Of a stretch of DNA of 64,000 nucleotides, positions 51,989 through 63,875 are shown piece after piece. The stretch is from Tragulus kanchil. Its lineage: Eukaryota; Chordata; Mammalia; Artiodactyla; Tragulidae. Position numbers and translations under genes: made by a program. The stretch is taken from assembly GCA_022376925.1 (NCBI GenBank), contig JAIOJX010000032.1, positions 98,076,794 to 98,140,793 on the forward strand. Direction: 5' to 3'. The notes beneath the pieces were generated by a model, which saw only the letters and a program-made list of their open reading frames with translations, did no database searches and was not told the origin of the DNA. Each line of letters begins with the position of its first letter. Position 1 is the stretch's first letter.

Positions 51989-54358
51989 ACTTGCCACAAA
52001 TAGAGAAAGCCCACACCCAGCAAGGAAGACCCAGAACAGCCGGAATTGGCAGAGGAAAAGCTGAGTCAGGTTGTGACTGCACCTGAGCTCTCAGTAGATG
52101 CTGCAAAGAACTTGCCATTGTGAGAACTCTTCAGAGTTGTCTAAATCGAGGAAAAGGGTGCTGGGTTTTTGGGTCCCCACACCACTAGGCACTGGCCTCT
52201 GCTGTTGCTAGTGGAGAGTGAAGCTGCTCCCTGTGGCCAAGAGTAATGCCCAGAGAGGGGCACTTGTTGGAGTCCTGGGTGTTGTTTCTGGACAGTGGGT
52301 ATTTCCCATCAAGTCTCTCTTGCAGGTCATTGGCTGATGCCAAAGAATTATCTGCCTAAGCTTTCATTCTTCACTTCTACAGGCCAGGATAATAATATCT
52401 CAGCCAAAAAGGTTGCTGTAAGAATTGGAGTGATACCATGATGGTAAATGACCCTACAGAAATATAATAGAGATGAGATGACTTAAGGAAATCAATACTG
52501 TGAAATGGGCTTCCCAAGTAGCATAGTGGTAAACAATCTGCCTGTGAATGCAAGAGACTTAAGAGATGCAGGTTCAGCTCCTGACTGGGAAAAATTCCCT
52601 GGAGGAGGGCATGGCAACCCACTCCAGTATAATTGCTTGGAGAATCCCATGAACAGAGGAGACTGGTGGGCTATAGTCCATAGGATCGCAAAGAGTTGGA
52701 CACAACTGAAACAATTTAGCACACACACACATACTGTGAAATAGTAGAGATTATGTGTGGGAAAACAAAAATCTGTACCACGAGGCTTCTAATGAAACAC
52801 AGCAAGCCCTTGTTCATCCTTGGTTCCACATTCCAAAGGAACATCATTTAACTCATTAAGCTATCTTACCAGACAGTTACCTCTGTATTTCTAAATAATA
52901 TGGTTATTTTACTGTCTTATCAGTTTTAGACAGTATCTATTTTCTTTCTATTTGATCCAAACCCAGCGTTCTTACACCACTCTCTCATCCTCATCTGCCC
53001 ATAGCTTAAGTTGAAAATCAGGGTTTAGATTATGACTGTGTAAATGGTTCTTCAGTTTTTAAAAAATTCTTCATCAGAGTTTCCAGCTACCTATTCTTTG
53101 GTTCTTGTTTACAAACATTCTCTTGTTGGATATTCTATTTGCCATTTACTGTTATTACCCCCCTTTCCTTTCTGTTTCTACTTGCCACAATAGAAAGCCC
53201 ACACCCAGCAAGGAAGACCCAGAACAGCCGGAATTGGCAGAGGAAAAGCTGAGTCAGGTTGTGACTGCACCTGAGCTCTCAGTAGATGCTGCAAAGAACT
53301 TGCCATTGTGAGAACTCTTCAGAGTTGTCTAAATCGAGGAAAAGGGTGCTGGGTTTTTGGGTCCCCACACCACTAGGCACTGGCCTCTGCTGTTGCTAGT
53401 GGAGAGTGAAGCTGCTCCCTGTGGCCAAGAGTAATGCCCAGAGAGGGGCACTTGTTGGAGTCCTGGGTGTTGTTTCTGGACAGTGGGTATTTCCCATCAA
53501 GTCTCTCTTGCAGGTCATTGGCTGATGCCAAAGAATTATCTGCCTAAGCTTTCATTCTTCACTTCTACAGGCCAGGATAATAATATCTCAGCCAAAAAGG
53601 TTGCTGTAAGAATTGGAGTGATACCATGATGGTAAATGACCCTACAGAAATATAATAGAGATGAGATGACTTAAGGAAATCAATACTGTGAAATGGGCTT
53701 CCCAAGTAGCATAGTGGTAAACAATCTGCCTGTGAATGCAAGAGACTTAAGAGATGCAGGTTCAGCTCCTGACTGGGAAAAATTCCCTGGAGGAGGGCAT
53801 GGCAACCCACTCCAGTATAATTGCTTGGAGAATCCCATGAACAGAGGAGACTGGTGGGCTATAGTCCATAGGATCGCAAAGAGTTGGACACAACTGAAAC
53901 AATTTAGCACACACACACATACTGTGAAATAGTAGAGATTATGTGTGGGAAAACAAAAAAATCTGTACCACGAGGCTTCTAATGAAACACAGCAAGCCCT
54001 TGTTCATCCTTGGTTCCACATTCCAAAGGAACATCATTTAACTCATTAAGCTATCTTACCAGACAGTTACCTCTGTATTTCTAAATAATATGGTTATTTT
54101 ACTGTCTTATCAGTTTTAGACAGTATCTATTTTCTTTCTATTTGATCCAAACCCAGCGTTCTTACACCACTCTCTCATCCTCATCTGCCCATAGCTTAAG
54201 TTGAAAATCAGGGTTTAGATTATGACTGTGTAAATGGTTCTTCAGTTTTTAAAAAATTCTTCATCAGAGTTTCCAGCTACCTATTCTTTGGTTCTTGTTT
54301 ACAAACATTCTCTTGTTGGATATTCTATTTGCCATTTACTGTTATTACCTCCTCTTTC
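51989..54358. repeat. Tandem duplication J15 (51989-53170 = 53180-54358)
   Basis: The longest unit, about 1,190 bp, chained to J14. Noisy at both sides of the joint (CACAAATAGAGAAAGC/CACAATAGAAAGC; CCCCCCTTTCC/CTCCTCTTTC). Confidence 0.92.
52507..52730 (+). mobile_element. Bov-tA SINE
   Basis: GGGCTTCCCAAGTAGCATAG to a CA-repeat tail. Target duplication ATACTGTGAAAT at 52495-52506 and 52731-52742. Copied at 53695-53918. Confidence 0.92.
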
Positions 54359-54861
54359 TGTTTCCACATGGGGGCATCTCTCCGGGAGCTTCTGTCTTGT
54401 ACTAAATATATTACTCTTGAGGTCTGTCACACAGCAACCATCTGCGGGATCCTTTTGTTGCTCTCCTGGGTGGAATTCTCTCTTTCTTGGATTACCTTTG
54501 TTTTTCTCTCCCCGGTTTTGCTGGAGCACATGCTTTCTCTTTCTCTTTACATCATCCGCTGAATCTGCACTTGGCCAAAAGCAGGATGGTATTCTCCTTA
54601 GTAAGTTACCTCACACCCCTCAAGTTAAACAAGTATAAACAAAGCATTACATGCAAAGCGATTTATTTAACAAATACGGACTTGGATCCTGGCCTAGGAT
54701 CTGAAATCAATAAGGCAGAAATTCTGCTCTCAAGATTTTTTTTTATTCATTAGATAAAATGCATAAATAGGCAATGACTTATGTAACCAATATTATAGTA
54801 GACACTACATGAGGGGCTAAAATAGTGCTCAGCCCTCACCCAAAATGGACTTAACTTGGGG
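54359..54861. other. Intergenic, unassigned
   Basis: No element recognised. A short T run near 54736-54744. Confidence 0.4.
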
Positions 54862-55005
54862 AATTCTTAGAAGCCTTCTTAGGATTGGAACTACCTAAAC
54901 TGAGTCTAAAAAATGATAATGCATGTTTATTTATTAATTTTATGGTTAAAAATGCATAAGATATTTTGCAAAATGCTCATAATTGTTCCAGTATATGAAA
55001 TTCAG

Positions 55006-55254
55006 GCTTCCCAGGTGGCGCTGGTGGTAAAAAAAAAACAAAAAACAAAAACACAACAAAATCCTGCCAGTGCAGGAGACCTAAGAGATACGGGTTCAAC
55101 CCTTGGCTCAGAAAGAACCCCTGTAGGAGGACATGGTAACCCACCCCACTATTCTTGCCTGGAGAATCCCATGCGCAGAAGCCTGGCAGAATACAGTCCC
55201 TGTGATTGCAAAGAATTGGACATGACTGAAGTGACTTAGCAAATACTTGCATAC
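55006..55254 (+). mobile_element. Bov-tA SINE with A/C-rich internal insert
   Basis: GGCTTCCCAGGTGGCGCTGG, then about 33 bp of A/C-only sequence (55028-55061), then CCTGCCAGTGCAGGAGACCT and a normal 3' end. TGAAATTC flanks both sides. Copied at 56145-56393. Confidence 0.88.
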
Positions 55255-55434
55255 TGAAATTCTTTCCAGGTACCACAACTGTGTTTCCATCTCCATGGTC
55301 TTCTAAGTTTCAACATTTTTCTCAGTGACTTAACTAATGCCTGGTACATGATATATAGTTATTGAATGAATGGATGTCCAATATGGCATTGTAAATCAGT
55401 GGAGGAAGCAAGTTCTTTAAAAAGAAACTTTAAT

Positions 55435-55772
55435 AGGAATTTCCTGGTGTTCTAGTGGGTAAATAGTTCACCTTACAGTGCAAGGGGCACTGGTTTGATT
55501 CTTGGCCTGGGAAGGTCCCACGTGCCACGGAGTGGCTGGGCCAGTGTGTCCAATTATGAGCCAGCGCTCTGGAGTGCATGTGCCCAGAGCCGCTGCTCTG
55601 CAACGAGAGAGGTCACTGAGATGGGAGGCGCACACAGGCCAAAGAACAAAGATGGATGAAAATAGATAAATGGAAGACCAATAGAAGTGACCAAAAAAAA
55701 AAAAAAAAAAAAGAATAAAGATGGATGAAAATAAATAAATAAAAATAAATAAATGAAAGAGGCCAAAATTAT
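55435..55772 (+). mobile_element. tRNA-headed SINE, older type with extended A-rich tail
   Basis: Head mutated (TTCCTGGTGTTCTAGTGG); body TCCAATTATGAGCCAGCGCT. The tail repeats the AAAGATGGATGAAAATA segment after a 20-A run. No C-rich tract. Copied at 56574-56911. Confidence 0.88.
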
Positions 55773-56972
55773 ATATAATGCAAAAAATATGTTCCTGGGA
55801 GAGCTTACTATTAACACGTACAAGAAAATAATAGGGGCTTCCCTGGTGGTCCAGTGGGTAAAGACACCGCTTTGCAGTGCAAGAGGCGCCGGTTCGATCC
55901 CTGGCCAGGGAAGATCCCACGTGCCGACGGCTGGACTGATGTGTCCGATTACCGAGCCGGAGCTCTGGGCGCATGCGCCTAGAGCCGTGCTCTCGACAAC
56001 AATTCTTAGAAGCCTTCTTAGGATTGGAACTACCTAAACTGAGTCTAAAAAATGATAATGCATGTTTATTTATTAATTTTATGGTTAAAAATGCATAAGA
56101 TATTTTGCAAAATGCTCATAATTGTTCCAGTATATGAAATTCAGGCTTCCCAGGTGGCGCTGGTGGTAAAAAAAAAACAAAAAACAAAAACACAACAAAA
56201 TCCTGCCAGTGCAGGAGACCTAAGAGATACGGGTTCAACCCTTGGCTCAGAAAGAACCCCTGTAGGAGGACATGGTAACCCACCCCACTATTCTTGCCTG
56301 GAGAATCCCATGCGCAGAAGCCTGGCAGAATACAGTCCCTGTGATTGCAAAGAATTGGACATGACTGAAGTGACTTAGCAAATACTTGCATACTGAAATT
56401 CTTTCCAGGTACCACAACTGTGTTTCCATCTCCATGGTCTTCTAAGTTTCAACATTTTTCTCAGTGACTTAACTAATGCCTGGTACATGATATATAGTTA
56501 TTGAATGAATGGATGTCCAATATGGCATTGTAAATCAGTGGAGGAAGCAAGTTCTTTAAAAAGAAACTTTAATAGGAATTTCCTGGTGTTCTAGTGGGTA
56601 AATAGTTCACCTTACAGTGCAAGGGGCACTGGTTTGATTCTTGGCCTGGGAAGGTCCCACGTGCCACGGAGTGGCTGGGCCAGTGTGTCCAATTATGAGC
56701 CAGCGCTCTGGAGTGCATGTGCCCAGAGCCGCTGCTCTGCAACGAGAGAGGTCACTGAGATGGGAGGCGCACACAGGCCAAAGAACAAAGATGGATGAAA
56801 ATAGATAAATGGAAGACCAATAGAAGTGACCAAAAAAAAAAAAAAAAAAAAGAATAAAGATGGATGAAAATAAATAAATAAAAATAAATAAATGAAAGAG
56901 GCCAAAATTATATATAATGCAAAAAATATGTTCCTGGGAGAGCTTACTATTAACACGTACAAGAAAATAATA

Positions 56973-57277
56973 GGGGCTTCCCTGGTGGTCCAGTGGGTAA
57001 AGACACCGCTTTGCAGTGCAAGAGGCGCCGGTTCGATCCCTGGCCAGGGAAGATCCCACGTGCCGCGGAACGGCTGGACTGATGTGTCCGATTACCGAGC
57101 CGGAGCTCTGGAGCGCATGCGCCTAGAGCCGGTGCTCTGCGACAACAGAGGCCACTGTGATGGGAGGCCCACAGGGACCAAAGAACAAAGATGGATGAAA
57201 ATAGATAAATGAAAGACCAATAGAAGTGGCCTGCCTGCCCCCCTCCCTCCCCAACATGCCCCCTCCCCCGAAAAGGA
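56973..57277 (+). mobile_element. tRNA-headed SINE with C-rich tail, complete copy
   Basis: Complete form; 55834-56000 is its truncated J16 duplicate and 58283-58392 its J17 tail duplicate. GAAAATAATA on both sides. Tail CCCCCCTCCCTCCCC at 57238-57252. Confidence 0.9.
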
Positions 57278-57539
57278 AAATAATAAAATTAGTTCCTTGT
57301 TTTACTTTATTTACAAAAATAAATTTCAGGTAAAGATTTTTTTTTTTCCAGTGTTTTGAAGACAATACAGAGGAATATCTATATGACATCAGAGTAGGGA
57401 AAGATTAATTAATTACGACACAAGGGATAAGTCACAACTTCAAAACTGATAAATGGACACCAGAGGATACTTATCACAGAGTATTGCCAAACAAGTCTCT
57501 TCCCCTGGACTTCAAAGGTCACATTTGTCAGTCCAATAG

Positions 57540-57720
57540 ACTTTGATTCTAAATGTGACCTTACTGTTTACTAGCTGTGTGAGCTTGCTCAAAAAATGTC
57601 ACTTCTCTGAGTTTCAGTTTCCTTTCCCACAAAGAGAGATATCATTTAGGAAGATTAAGTGATATGATGATGGTGAAGGTCTTGGCAGAGTGCATGGTTC
57701 ATTTTAGGTGTTCAGAGGGC
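57540..57720 (+). mobile_element. MIR SINE relic
   Basis: GTTTACTAGCTGTGTGAGCT, TTCTCTGAGTTTCAGTTTCC and GATTAAGTGATATGATG follow MIR. Copied at about 58660-58835. Confidence 0.88.
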
Positions 57721-57839
57721 TAGATGTTGAGATTTTCAGGACACCAGAGATATGATTCCATCCTTCATACTTTAAGAATAATAGTCTATTGGGAAGTCTA
57801 GACAAACATTGAACAAGTATCATCACAGTTCTCTCTACT

Positions 57840-58282
57840 TTGGCCTCTTGTAGATCAATAACCCCTGGCACCCTGCCTGGGGGTGGAGGGGACCTCTCCT
57901 GGCATCCCCTCTCAGTCTCATTCCTCAGGACCCTATCACAGCTCTTCTGTTCTCACCAAGTACTCTCTTCTCACATGATCTCATCTACTTCTCTGGCCAT
58001 GAATGCTACTCCTGCATTGAAAACTCTGAAAACTATCCCCAACCAAGACCTGACACATCCACTTGAATTTCTAATACATATCTCACACTTAATATGTCAG
58101 AAACCAACCTCTTAATCTTTCTGTGTCCCTAAATAACCTCCTTCTCCCCATTAGCCCAGCTCCACCAATGGTCCTCAATCTAACTCAATTACTCCTGTTA
58201 CTCATGACAAAAATCTTGATAACTGCCCCTCATACATTGCCCAAACCATGTTTCTCCTCCCATCAAAATACTTCTTAAATCC
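57840..58282. other. Intergenic, repeat-like pyrimidine-rich sequence
   Basis: CTGGCATCCCCTCTCAGTCT and AAAACTCTGAAAACTATCCC; possibly a very old LINE. Present three times through J17 and J18. No gene. Confidence 0.35.
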
Positions 58283-59028
58283 GGGAGGCCCACAGGGACC
58301 AAAGAACAAAGATGGATGAAAATAGAGAAATGAAAGACCAATAGAAGTGGCCTGCCTGCCCCTCCCTCCCCAACATGCCCTCCCGAAAAGGAAAATAATA
58401 AAATTAGTTCCTTGTTTTACTTTATTTACAAAAATAAATTTCAGGTAAAGATTTTTTTTTTTCCAGTGTTTTGAAGACAATACAGAGGAATATCTATATG
58501 ACATCAGAGTAGGAAAGATTAATTAATTACGACACAAGGGATAAGTCACAACTTCAAAACTGATAAATGGACACCAGAGGATACTTATCACAGAGTATTG
58601 CCAAACAAGTCTCTTCCCCTGGACTTCAAAGGTCACATTTGTCAGTCCAATAGACTTTGATTCTAAATGTGACCTTACTGTTTACTAGCTGTGTGAGCTT
58701 GCTCAAAAAATGTCACTTCTCTGAGTTTCAGTTTCCTTTCCCACAAAGAGAGATATCATTTAGGAAGATTAAGTGATATGATGATGGTGAAGGTCTTGGC
58801 AGAGTGCATGGTTCATTTTAGGTGTTCAGAGGGCTAGATGTTGAGATTTTCAGGACACCAGAGATATGATTCCATCCTTCATACTTTAAGAATAATAGTC
58901 TATTGGGAAGTCTAGACAAACATTGAACAAGTATCATCACAGTTCTCTCTACTTTGGCCTCTTGTAGATCAATAACCCCTGGCACCCTGCCTGGGGGTGG
59001 AGGGGACCTCTCCTGGCATCCCCTCTCA

Positions 59029-61210
59029 GTCTCATTCCTCAGGACCCTATCACAGCTCTTCTGTTCTCACCAAGTACTCTCTTCTCACATGATCTCATCT
59101 ACTTCTCTGGCCATGAATGCTACTCCTGCATTGAAAACTCTGAAAACTATCCCCAACCAAGACCTGACACATCCACTTGAATTTCTAATACATATCTCAC
59201 ACTTAATATGTCAGAAACCAACCTCTTAATCTTTCTGTGTCCCTAAATAACCTCCTTCTCCCCATTAGCCCAGCTCCACCAATGGTCCTCAATCTAACTC
59301 AATTACTCCTGTTACTCATGACAAAAATCTTGATAACTGCCCCTCATACATTGCCCAAACCATGTTTCTCCTCCCATCAAAATACTTCTTAAATCCATCC
59401 ACTTCCCTCTACCTCAACTGAATCAACCTGGTCTAAACCATCATCTCTCATCTGGATTTCTGCTGTGAGTACCTAACAAACCTCCCTGAATCCCCTCTTA
59501 ACTTCTTCCCTTCCTCATAGGGTACAAACTATGTCAAATTTGCCCCTTGTTATAGCATATATCCAGTATAGTTTACCATATATGACAAGGAATTGTTTTC
59601 ATTCTGGCTGCACAGGAGACTTGAGAGGGTGTTATTATAGGTTGAATATTTGTCTTTCCCCTTTCCAAATTTGTATGTTGAAGTCCAATCCCCAATGTGA
59701 TGGTAAATGATAGTATTTGATGATACTTTGGGGAAGTAATTATGTTTAGATGAGGTCATGAGGGTCATGATGTGATTAGTGTTTTTATGAGAAGAGAAAG
59801 GTAGACACCCCTCTCACCACATACGTGCACAGAGAAAAAGCCATGTACACTAGGAAGCAGGCTCTCATCAGGAACCAAATCTGCTGGCATCTTGATTGTG
59901 GACTTTCCAACCTCCAGAACCACGAGAAATAAATGCTGTTTAAGGCATGCATTCTGTGGTGTTTTGTTACAGTAGCTTAAGCTAACCAAGGTGGTGTTCA
60001 ATGAATATATATGTTATGGGTATTCACAAACTATTGAATCATGACAATTTACAAGGAGCCGAAACTGTATTTTAACAAATCTCACAAATGAGTACTCTCT
60101 TCTCACATTTTGATCTCCCGGCACCCTCTACCTCTCTCTTTGTCTCATTCCTCAGGACCCTATCACAGCTCTTCTGTTCTCACCAAGTACTCTCTTCTCA
60201 CATGATCTCATCTACTTCTCTGGCCATGAATGCTACTCCTGCATTGAAAACTCTGAAAACTATCCCCAACCAAGACCTGACACATCCACTTGAATTTCTA
60301 ATACATATCTCACACTTAATATGTCAGAAACCAACCTCTTAATCTTTCTGTGTCCCTAAATAACCTCCTTCTCCCCATTAGCCCAGCTCCACCAATGGTC
60401 CTCAATCTAACTCAATTACTCCTGTTACTCATGACAAAAATCTTGATAACTGCCCCTCATACATTGCCCAAACCATGTTTCTCCTCCCATCAAAATACTT
60501 CTTAAATCCATCCACTTCCCTCTACCTCAACTGAATCAACCTGGTCTAAACCATCATCTCTCATCTGGATTTCTGCTGTGAGTACCTAACAAACCTCCCT
60601 GAATCCCCTCTTAACTTCTTCCCTTCCTCATAGGGTACAAACTATGTCAAATTTGCCCCTTGTTATAGCATATATCCAGTATAGTTTACCATATATGACA
60701 AGGAATTGTTTTCATTCTGGCTGCACAGGAGACTTGAGAGGGTGTTATTATAGGTTGAATATTTGTCTTTCCCCTTTCCAAATTTGTATGTTGAAGTCCA
60801 ATCCCCAATGTGATGGTAAATGATAGTATTTGATGATACTTTGGGGAAGTAATTATGTTTAGATGAGGTCATGAGGGTCATGATGTGATTAGTGTTTTTA
60901 TGAGAAGAGAAAGGTAGACACCCCTCTCACCACATACGTGCACAGAGAAAAAGCCATGTACACTAGGAAGCAGGCTCTCATCAGGAACCAAATCTGCTGG
61001 CATCTTGATTGTGGACTTTCCAACCTCCAGAACCACGAGAAATAAATGCTGTTTAAGGCATGCATTCTGTGGTGTTTTGTTACAGTAGCTTAAGCTAACC
61101 AAGGTGGTGTTCAATGAATATATCTGTTCTGGGTCTTCAAAAACTCTTGAATCATGACAATTTACAAGAGGAGCCCAGAAATCTGTATTTTTAACAAATC
61201 TCACAAATGA
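59029..61210. repeat. Tandem duplication J18 (59029-60091 = 60142-61210)
   Basis: Offset 1,113 bp. About 50 bp of degraded joint (60092-60141). The last 100 bases of the left copy differ at many positions from the right copy (ATATATGTTATGGGTATTC against ATATCTGTTCTGGGTCTTC). Confidence 0.93.
59635..59992 (+). mobile_element. ERVL-MaLR type solo LTR relic (MLT1/MST-like)
   Basis: TTGAAGTCCAATCCCCAATG, GAGGTCATGAGGGTCATGAT, CTCATCAGGAACCAAATCTG, CCTCCAGAACCACGAGAAAT and TTTTGTTACAGTAGC follow the MaLR LTR order. No internal region or coding capacity. Copied at 60748-61105; the last bases a third time at 62203-62240. Confidence 0.85.
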
Positions 61211-61254
61211 TTTCCACTTCAACAGCCTAGCTCTGATGTTTAGAATCTGCTGGT

Positions 61255-61465
61255 CTAGAGAAAATTCCCCAGGATTGGAAATCAGAAGACACAGGCTTAA
61301 TTTCTGCTTTGTAAACTGTTATGTGTGACACTTAGGAAGGTTATCAACATCTCTGATCTTCGGTTTCTTTTTCTGTTAATTTGGAATAATAACATCTGCT
61401 TCAAAGTGTAGCTGTGAGGCTCCCGTGCATGATATATTTAACTTTGTAAACTGCAGAATAAAGAA
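61255..61465 (+). mobile_element. MIR SINE relic
   Basis: GTGTGACACTTAGGAAGGTT, TTGGAATAATAACATCTGC and GTGTAGCTGTGAGGCTC match MIR in order. Copied about 1,137 bp downstream. Confidence 0.8.
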
Positions 61466-61850
61466 ATAGACTTTTCACTTGCTAAGGATCTCTTCCACAT
61501 GGCGCCTGACTGCATCATCTCTGGCTGCCTCTCTGGTGCCACCCACACTTCTCCAGCGAGATAGCATCCCTTTCTTCATCCTTCTGAAGAAGGACTAATA
61601 ACAGTAATTCACAGAGCCTTTTGCTTTTCCAGAGTCATGGGTCATCATTATTGAAATACACATCATCACACACCCTCAACCTCAAAAGCCCATTTGCTTC
61701 TGGGAAATAAACTGAGATCAGGCAGCAGCAGAGCCAGGAGGTGAAAGCTTGGCCTCACCTCTGTGGAAATGGTAAGGGCTGAGTCTGTGGCAAGTAACAA
61801 GGAAAAGCCACTACCAAGAATTGGGAGATCTCTAAACAGTTATCCTTCTT

Positions 61851-62065
61851 TTTATTTTTAAAAACTAAGGTATAAATGCTTTATGTTGGGTTAGCTTCTG
61901 CTGTACAGCAACTATATGTACACATAGATCCCTCCTCCCACCCCTCACCCCACCCCTCTAGGCCATCGCAGAGCACCAAACTGTGTTCCTCGTGGTACAC
62001 AGCGGCTCCCCCCTACCCGAGCAGTTCCTTAACTGACATTCTCATGCTGCATCCTTTGAGACTTC
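61851..62065 (-). mobile_element. Ruminant L1 3' end fragment, antisense
   Basis: TTAGCTTCTGCTGTACAGCA, CACCCCTCTAGGCCATCGCA and CAGAGCACCAAACTGTGTTC are antisense L1_BT-type 3' UTR. Copied at about 62990-63200. Confidence 0.85.
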
Positions 62066-63327
62066 CTATTTGGGGAGTGATGGCAAAATCAAGAAATCTG
62101 GCAGAGGTGTAATTTTTTAAAATGAACTCTCAAATTTAAGCAATTTGCTGTGTGAATCTAAGAAAATTCTCTCATTGACTTAGAACTCTCAGAATTTAAT
62201 GAATTCTGTGGTGTTGTTACAGTAGCTTAAGCTAACCAAGGTGGTGTTCAATGAATATATCTGTTCTGGGTCTTCAAAACTCTTGAATCATGACAATTTA
62301 CAAGAGGAGCCCAGAAATCTGTATTTTAACAAATCTCACAAATGATTTCCACTTCAACAGCCTAGCTCTGATGTTTAGAATCTGCTGGTCTAGAGAAAAT
62401 TCCCCAGGATTGGAAATCAGAAGACACAGGCTTAATTTCTGCTTTGTAAACTGTTATGTGTGACACTTAGGAAGGTTATCAACATCTCTGATCTTCGGTT
62501 TCTTTTTCTGTTAATTTGGAATAATAACATCTGCTTCAAAGTGTAGCTGTGAGGCTCCCGTGCATGATATATTTAACTTTGTAAACTGCAGAATAAAGAA
62601 ATAGACTTTTCACTTGCTAAGGATCTCTTCCACATGGCGCCTGACTGCATCATCTCTGGCTGCCTCTCTGGTGCCACCCACACTTCTCCAGCGAGATAGC
62701 ATCCCTTTCTTCATCCTTCTGAAGAAGGACTAATAACAGTAATTCACAGAGCCTTTTGCTTTTCCAGAGTCATGGGTCATCATTATTGAAATACACATCA
62801 TCACACACCCTCAACCTCAAAAGCCCATTTGCTTCTGGGAAATAAACTGAGATCAGGCAGCAGCAGAGCCAGGAGGTGAAAGCTTGGCCTCACCTCTGTG
62901 GAAATGGTAAGGGCTGAGTCTGTGGCAAGTAACAAGGAAAAGCCACTACCAAGAATTGGGAGATCTCTAAACAGTTATCCTTCTTTTTATTTTTTTAAAA
63001 ACTAAGGTATAAATGCTTTATGTTGGGTTAGCTTCTGCTGTACAGCAACTATATGTACACATAGATCCCTCCTCCCACCCCTCACCCCACCCCTCTAGGC
63101 CATCGCAGAGCACCAAACTGTGTTCCTCGTGGTACACAGCGGCTCCCCGCTACCCGAGCAGTTCCTTAACTGACATTCTCATGCTGAATCCTTTGAAACT
63201 TCCTATTTGGGGAGTGATGGCAAAATCAAGAAAACTGGCAGAGGTGTAATTTTTTAAAATGAACTCTCAAATTTAAGCAATTTGCTGTGTGAATCTAAGA
63301 AAATTCTCTCATTGACTTAGCTCTCAG

Positions 63328-63635
63328 GTATCTTATATGTGAAACAGGTGGTTGGACCAGATATAACATAAATGAATGAATTCATTCCTTCTTAACCTGG
63401 TAAGGGGTCGTGATGATGCATTACACACTGATCTGGACTGTATAAACTGGTAGTGTGTCATCTGATGGATAACCCTTAGTCTCAAAAATATAACTCTTCA
63501 TTGACCTCTATTGACCTCTATTGGGCGGAATAGTGCTCAGAACTTTTTCAAGTGGGTTGTCACCCTCAAAAATAAAAATTTCCATTTCTTTCTTAAACTG
63601 ACTCATTCATAGCTTTTTTTTTTTTTTTTTTTTGA
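63328..63635. other. Intergenic, unassigned, ends in T run
   Basis: Run of 21 T at 63613-63633. No element recognised before it. Confidence 0.45.
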
Positions 63636-63770
63636 CAGCATCAAGCGTTCAATCCATACAAGGGCAGAGGGAGGTAGGGATTATGCCCATTTTACCGAAG
63701 ATGAACCCAAGGTTCATATTGGGTCAGTCACTTACCCGAGATTGCAAATCAAGGCCGTAATAGAGACAGC
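63636..63770 (-). mobile_element. MIR SINE relic
   Basis: GATTATGCCCATTTTACCGA, GATGAACCCAAGG and CACTTACCCGAGATTGCAAA are reverse MIR. Confidence 0.75.
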
Positions 63771-63834
63771 CTCTTCTCTCTGAGGAGGTGACACTGGGCC
63801 CTGTGATAGAGACCAAAGGACAAGCCCTCGGCTG

Positions 63835-63875
63835 GGGAGGGCGGGGCACGATGGGGTGATTGGGGCGGGGCGGAA
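63835..63875 (+). promoter_or_regulatory. GC-box cluster at window edge
   Basis: GGGAGGGCGGGGC and GGGGCGGGGCGG (63862-63873) are Sp1/KLF-type GC boxes in an otherwise AT-rich region. No start codon or exon is tied to them; function is only suggested. Confidence 0.25.

Larger units (their letters stand above)
50003..52243. repeat. Tandem duplication J14 (50003-51122 = 51123-52243)
   Basis: Offset about 1,120 bp. The join falls at shared TAATG. Differences are at CCTACATGG/CCTAATGG and near the end (GCTGCTCCTG/GCTGCTCCCTG). Confidence 0.93.
54862..57147. repeat. Tandem duplication J16 (54862-56000 = 56001-57147)
   Basis: Offset 1,139 bp. The last 80 bases of the left copy are degraded (GTGCCGACGGCTGG against GTGCCGCGGAACGGCTGG; CTCTGGGCGC against CTCTGGAGCGC). 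It carries three SINEs per copy. Confidence 0.94.
57162..59396. repeat. Tandem duplication J17 (57162-58282 = 58283-59396)
   Basis: The offset drifts from 1,121 to 1,114 bp, mainly through C-run and G-run shortening in the SINE tail (CCCCCCTCCC/CCCCTCCC, GCCCCCTCCCCCG/GCCCTCCCG). That is a homopolymer error signature. Confidence 0.94.
61063..63327. repeat. Tandem duplication J19 (61063-62192 = 62203-63327)
   Basis: Offset 1,140 to 1,137 bp. Filler at 62193-62202. Differences in T/A runs and scattered single bases near the left copy's end (CATCCTTTGAGACTTCC/AATCCTTTGAAACTTCC). Confidence 0.93.

Noticed and set aside
55468..55974. 168-residue minus-strand open frame
   Set aside because: Antisense reading of two SINEs and an A/T tail; no domain.
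59635..59992. Endogenous retrovirus with genes
   Set aside because: Only a solo MaLR LTR; no internal coding region.
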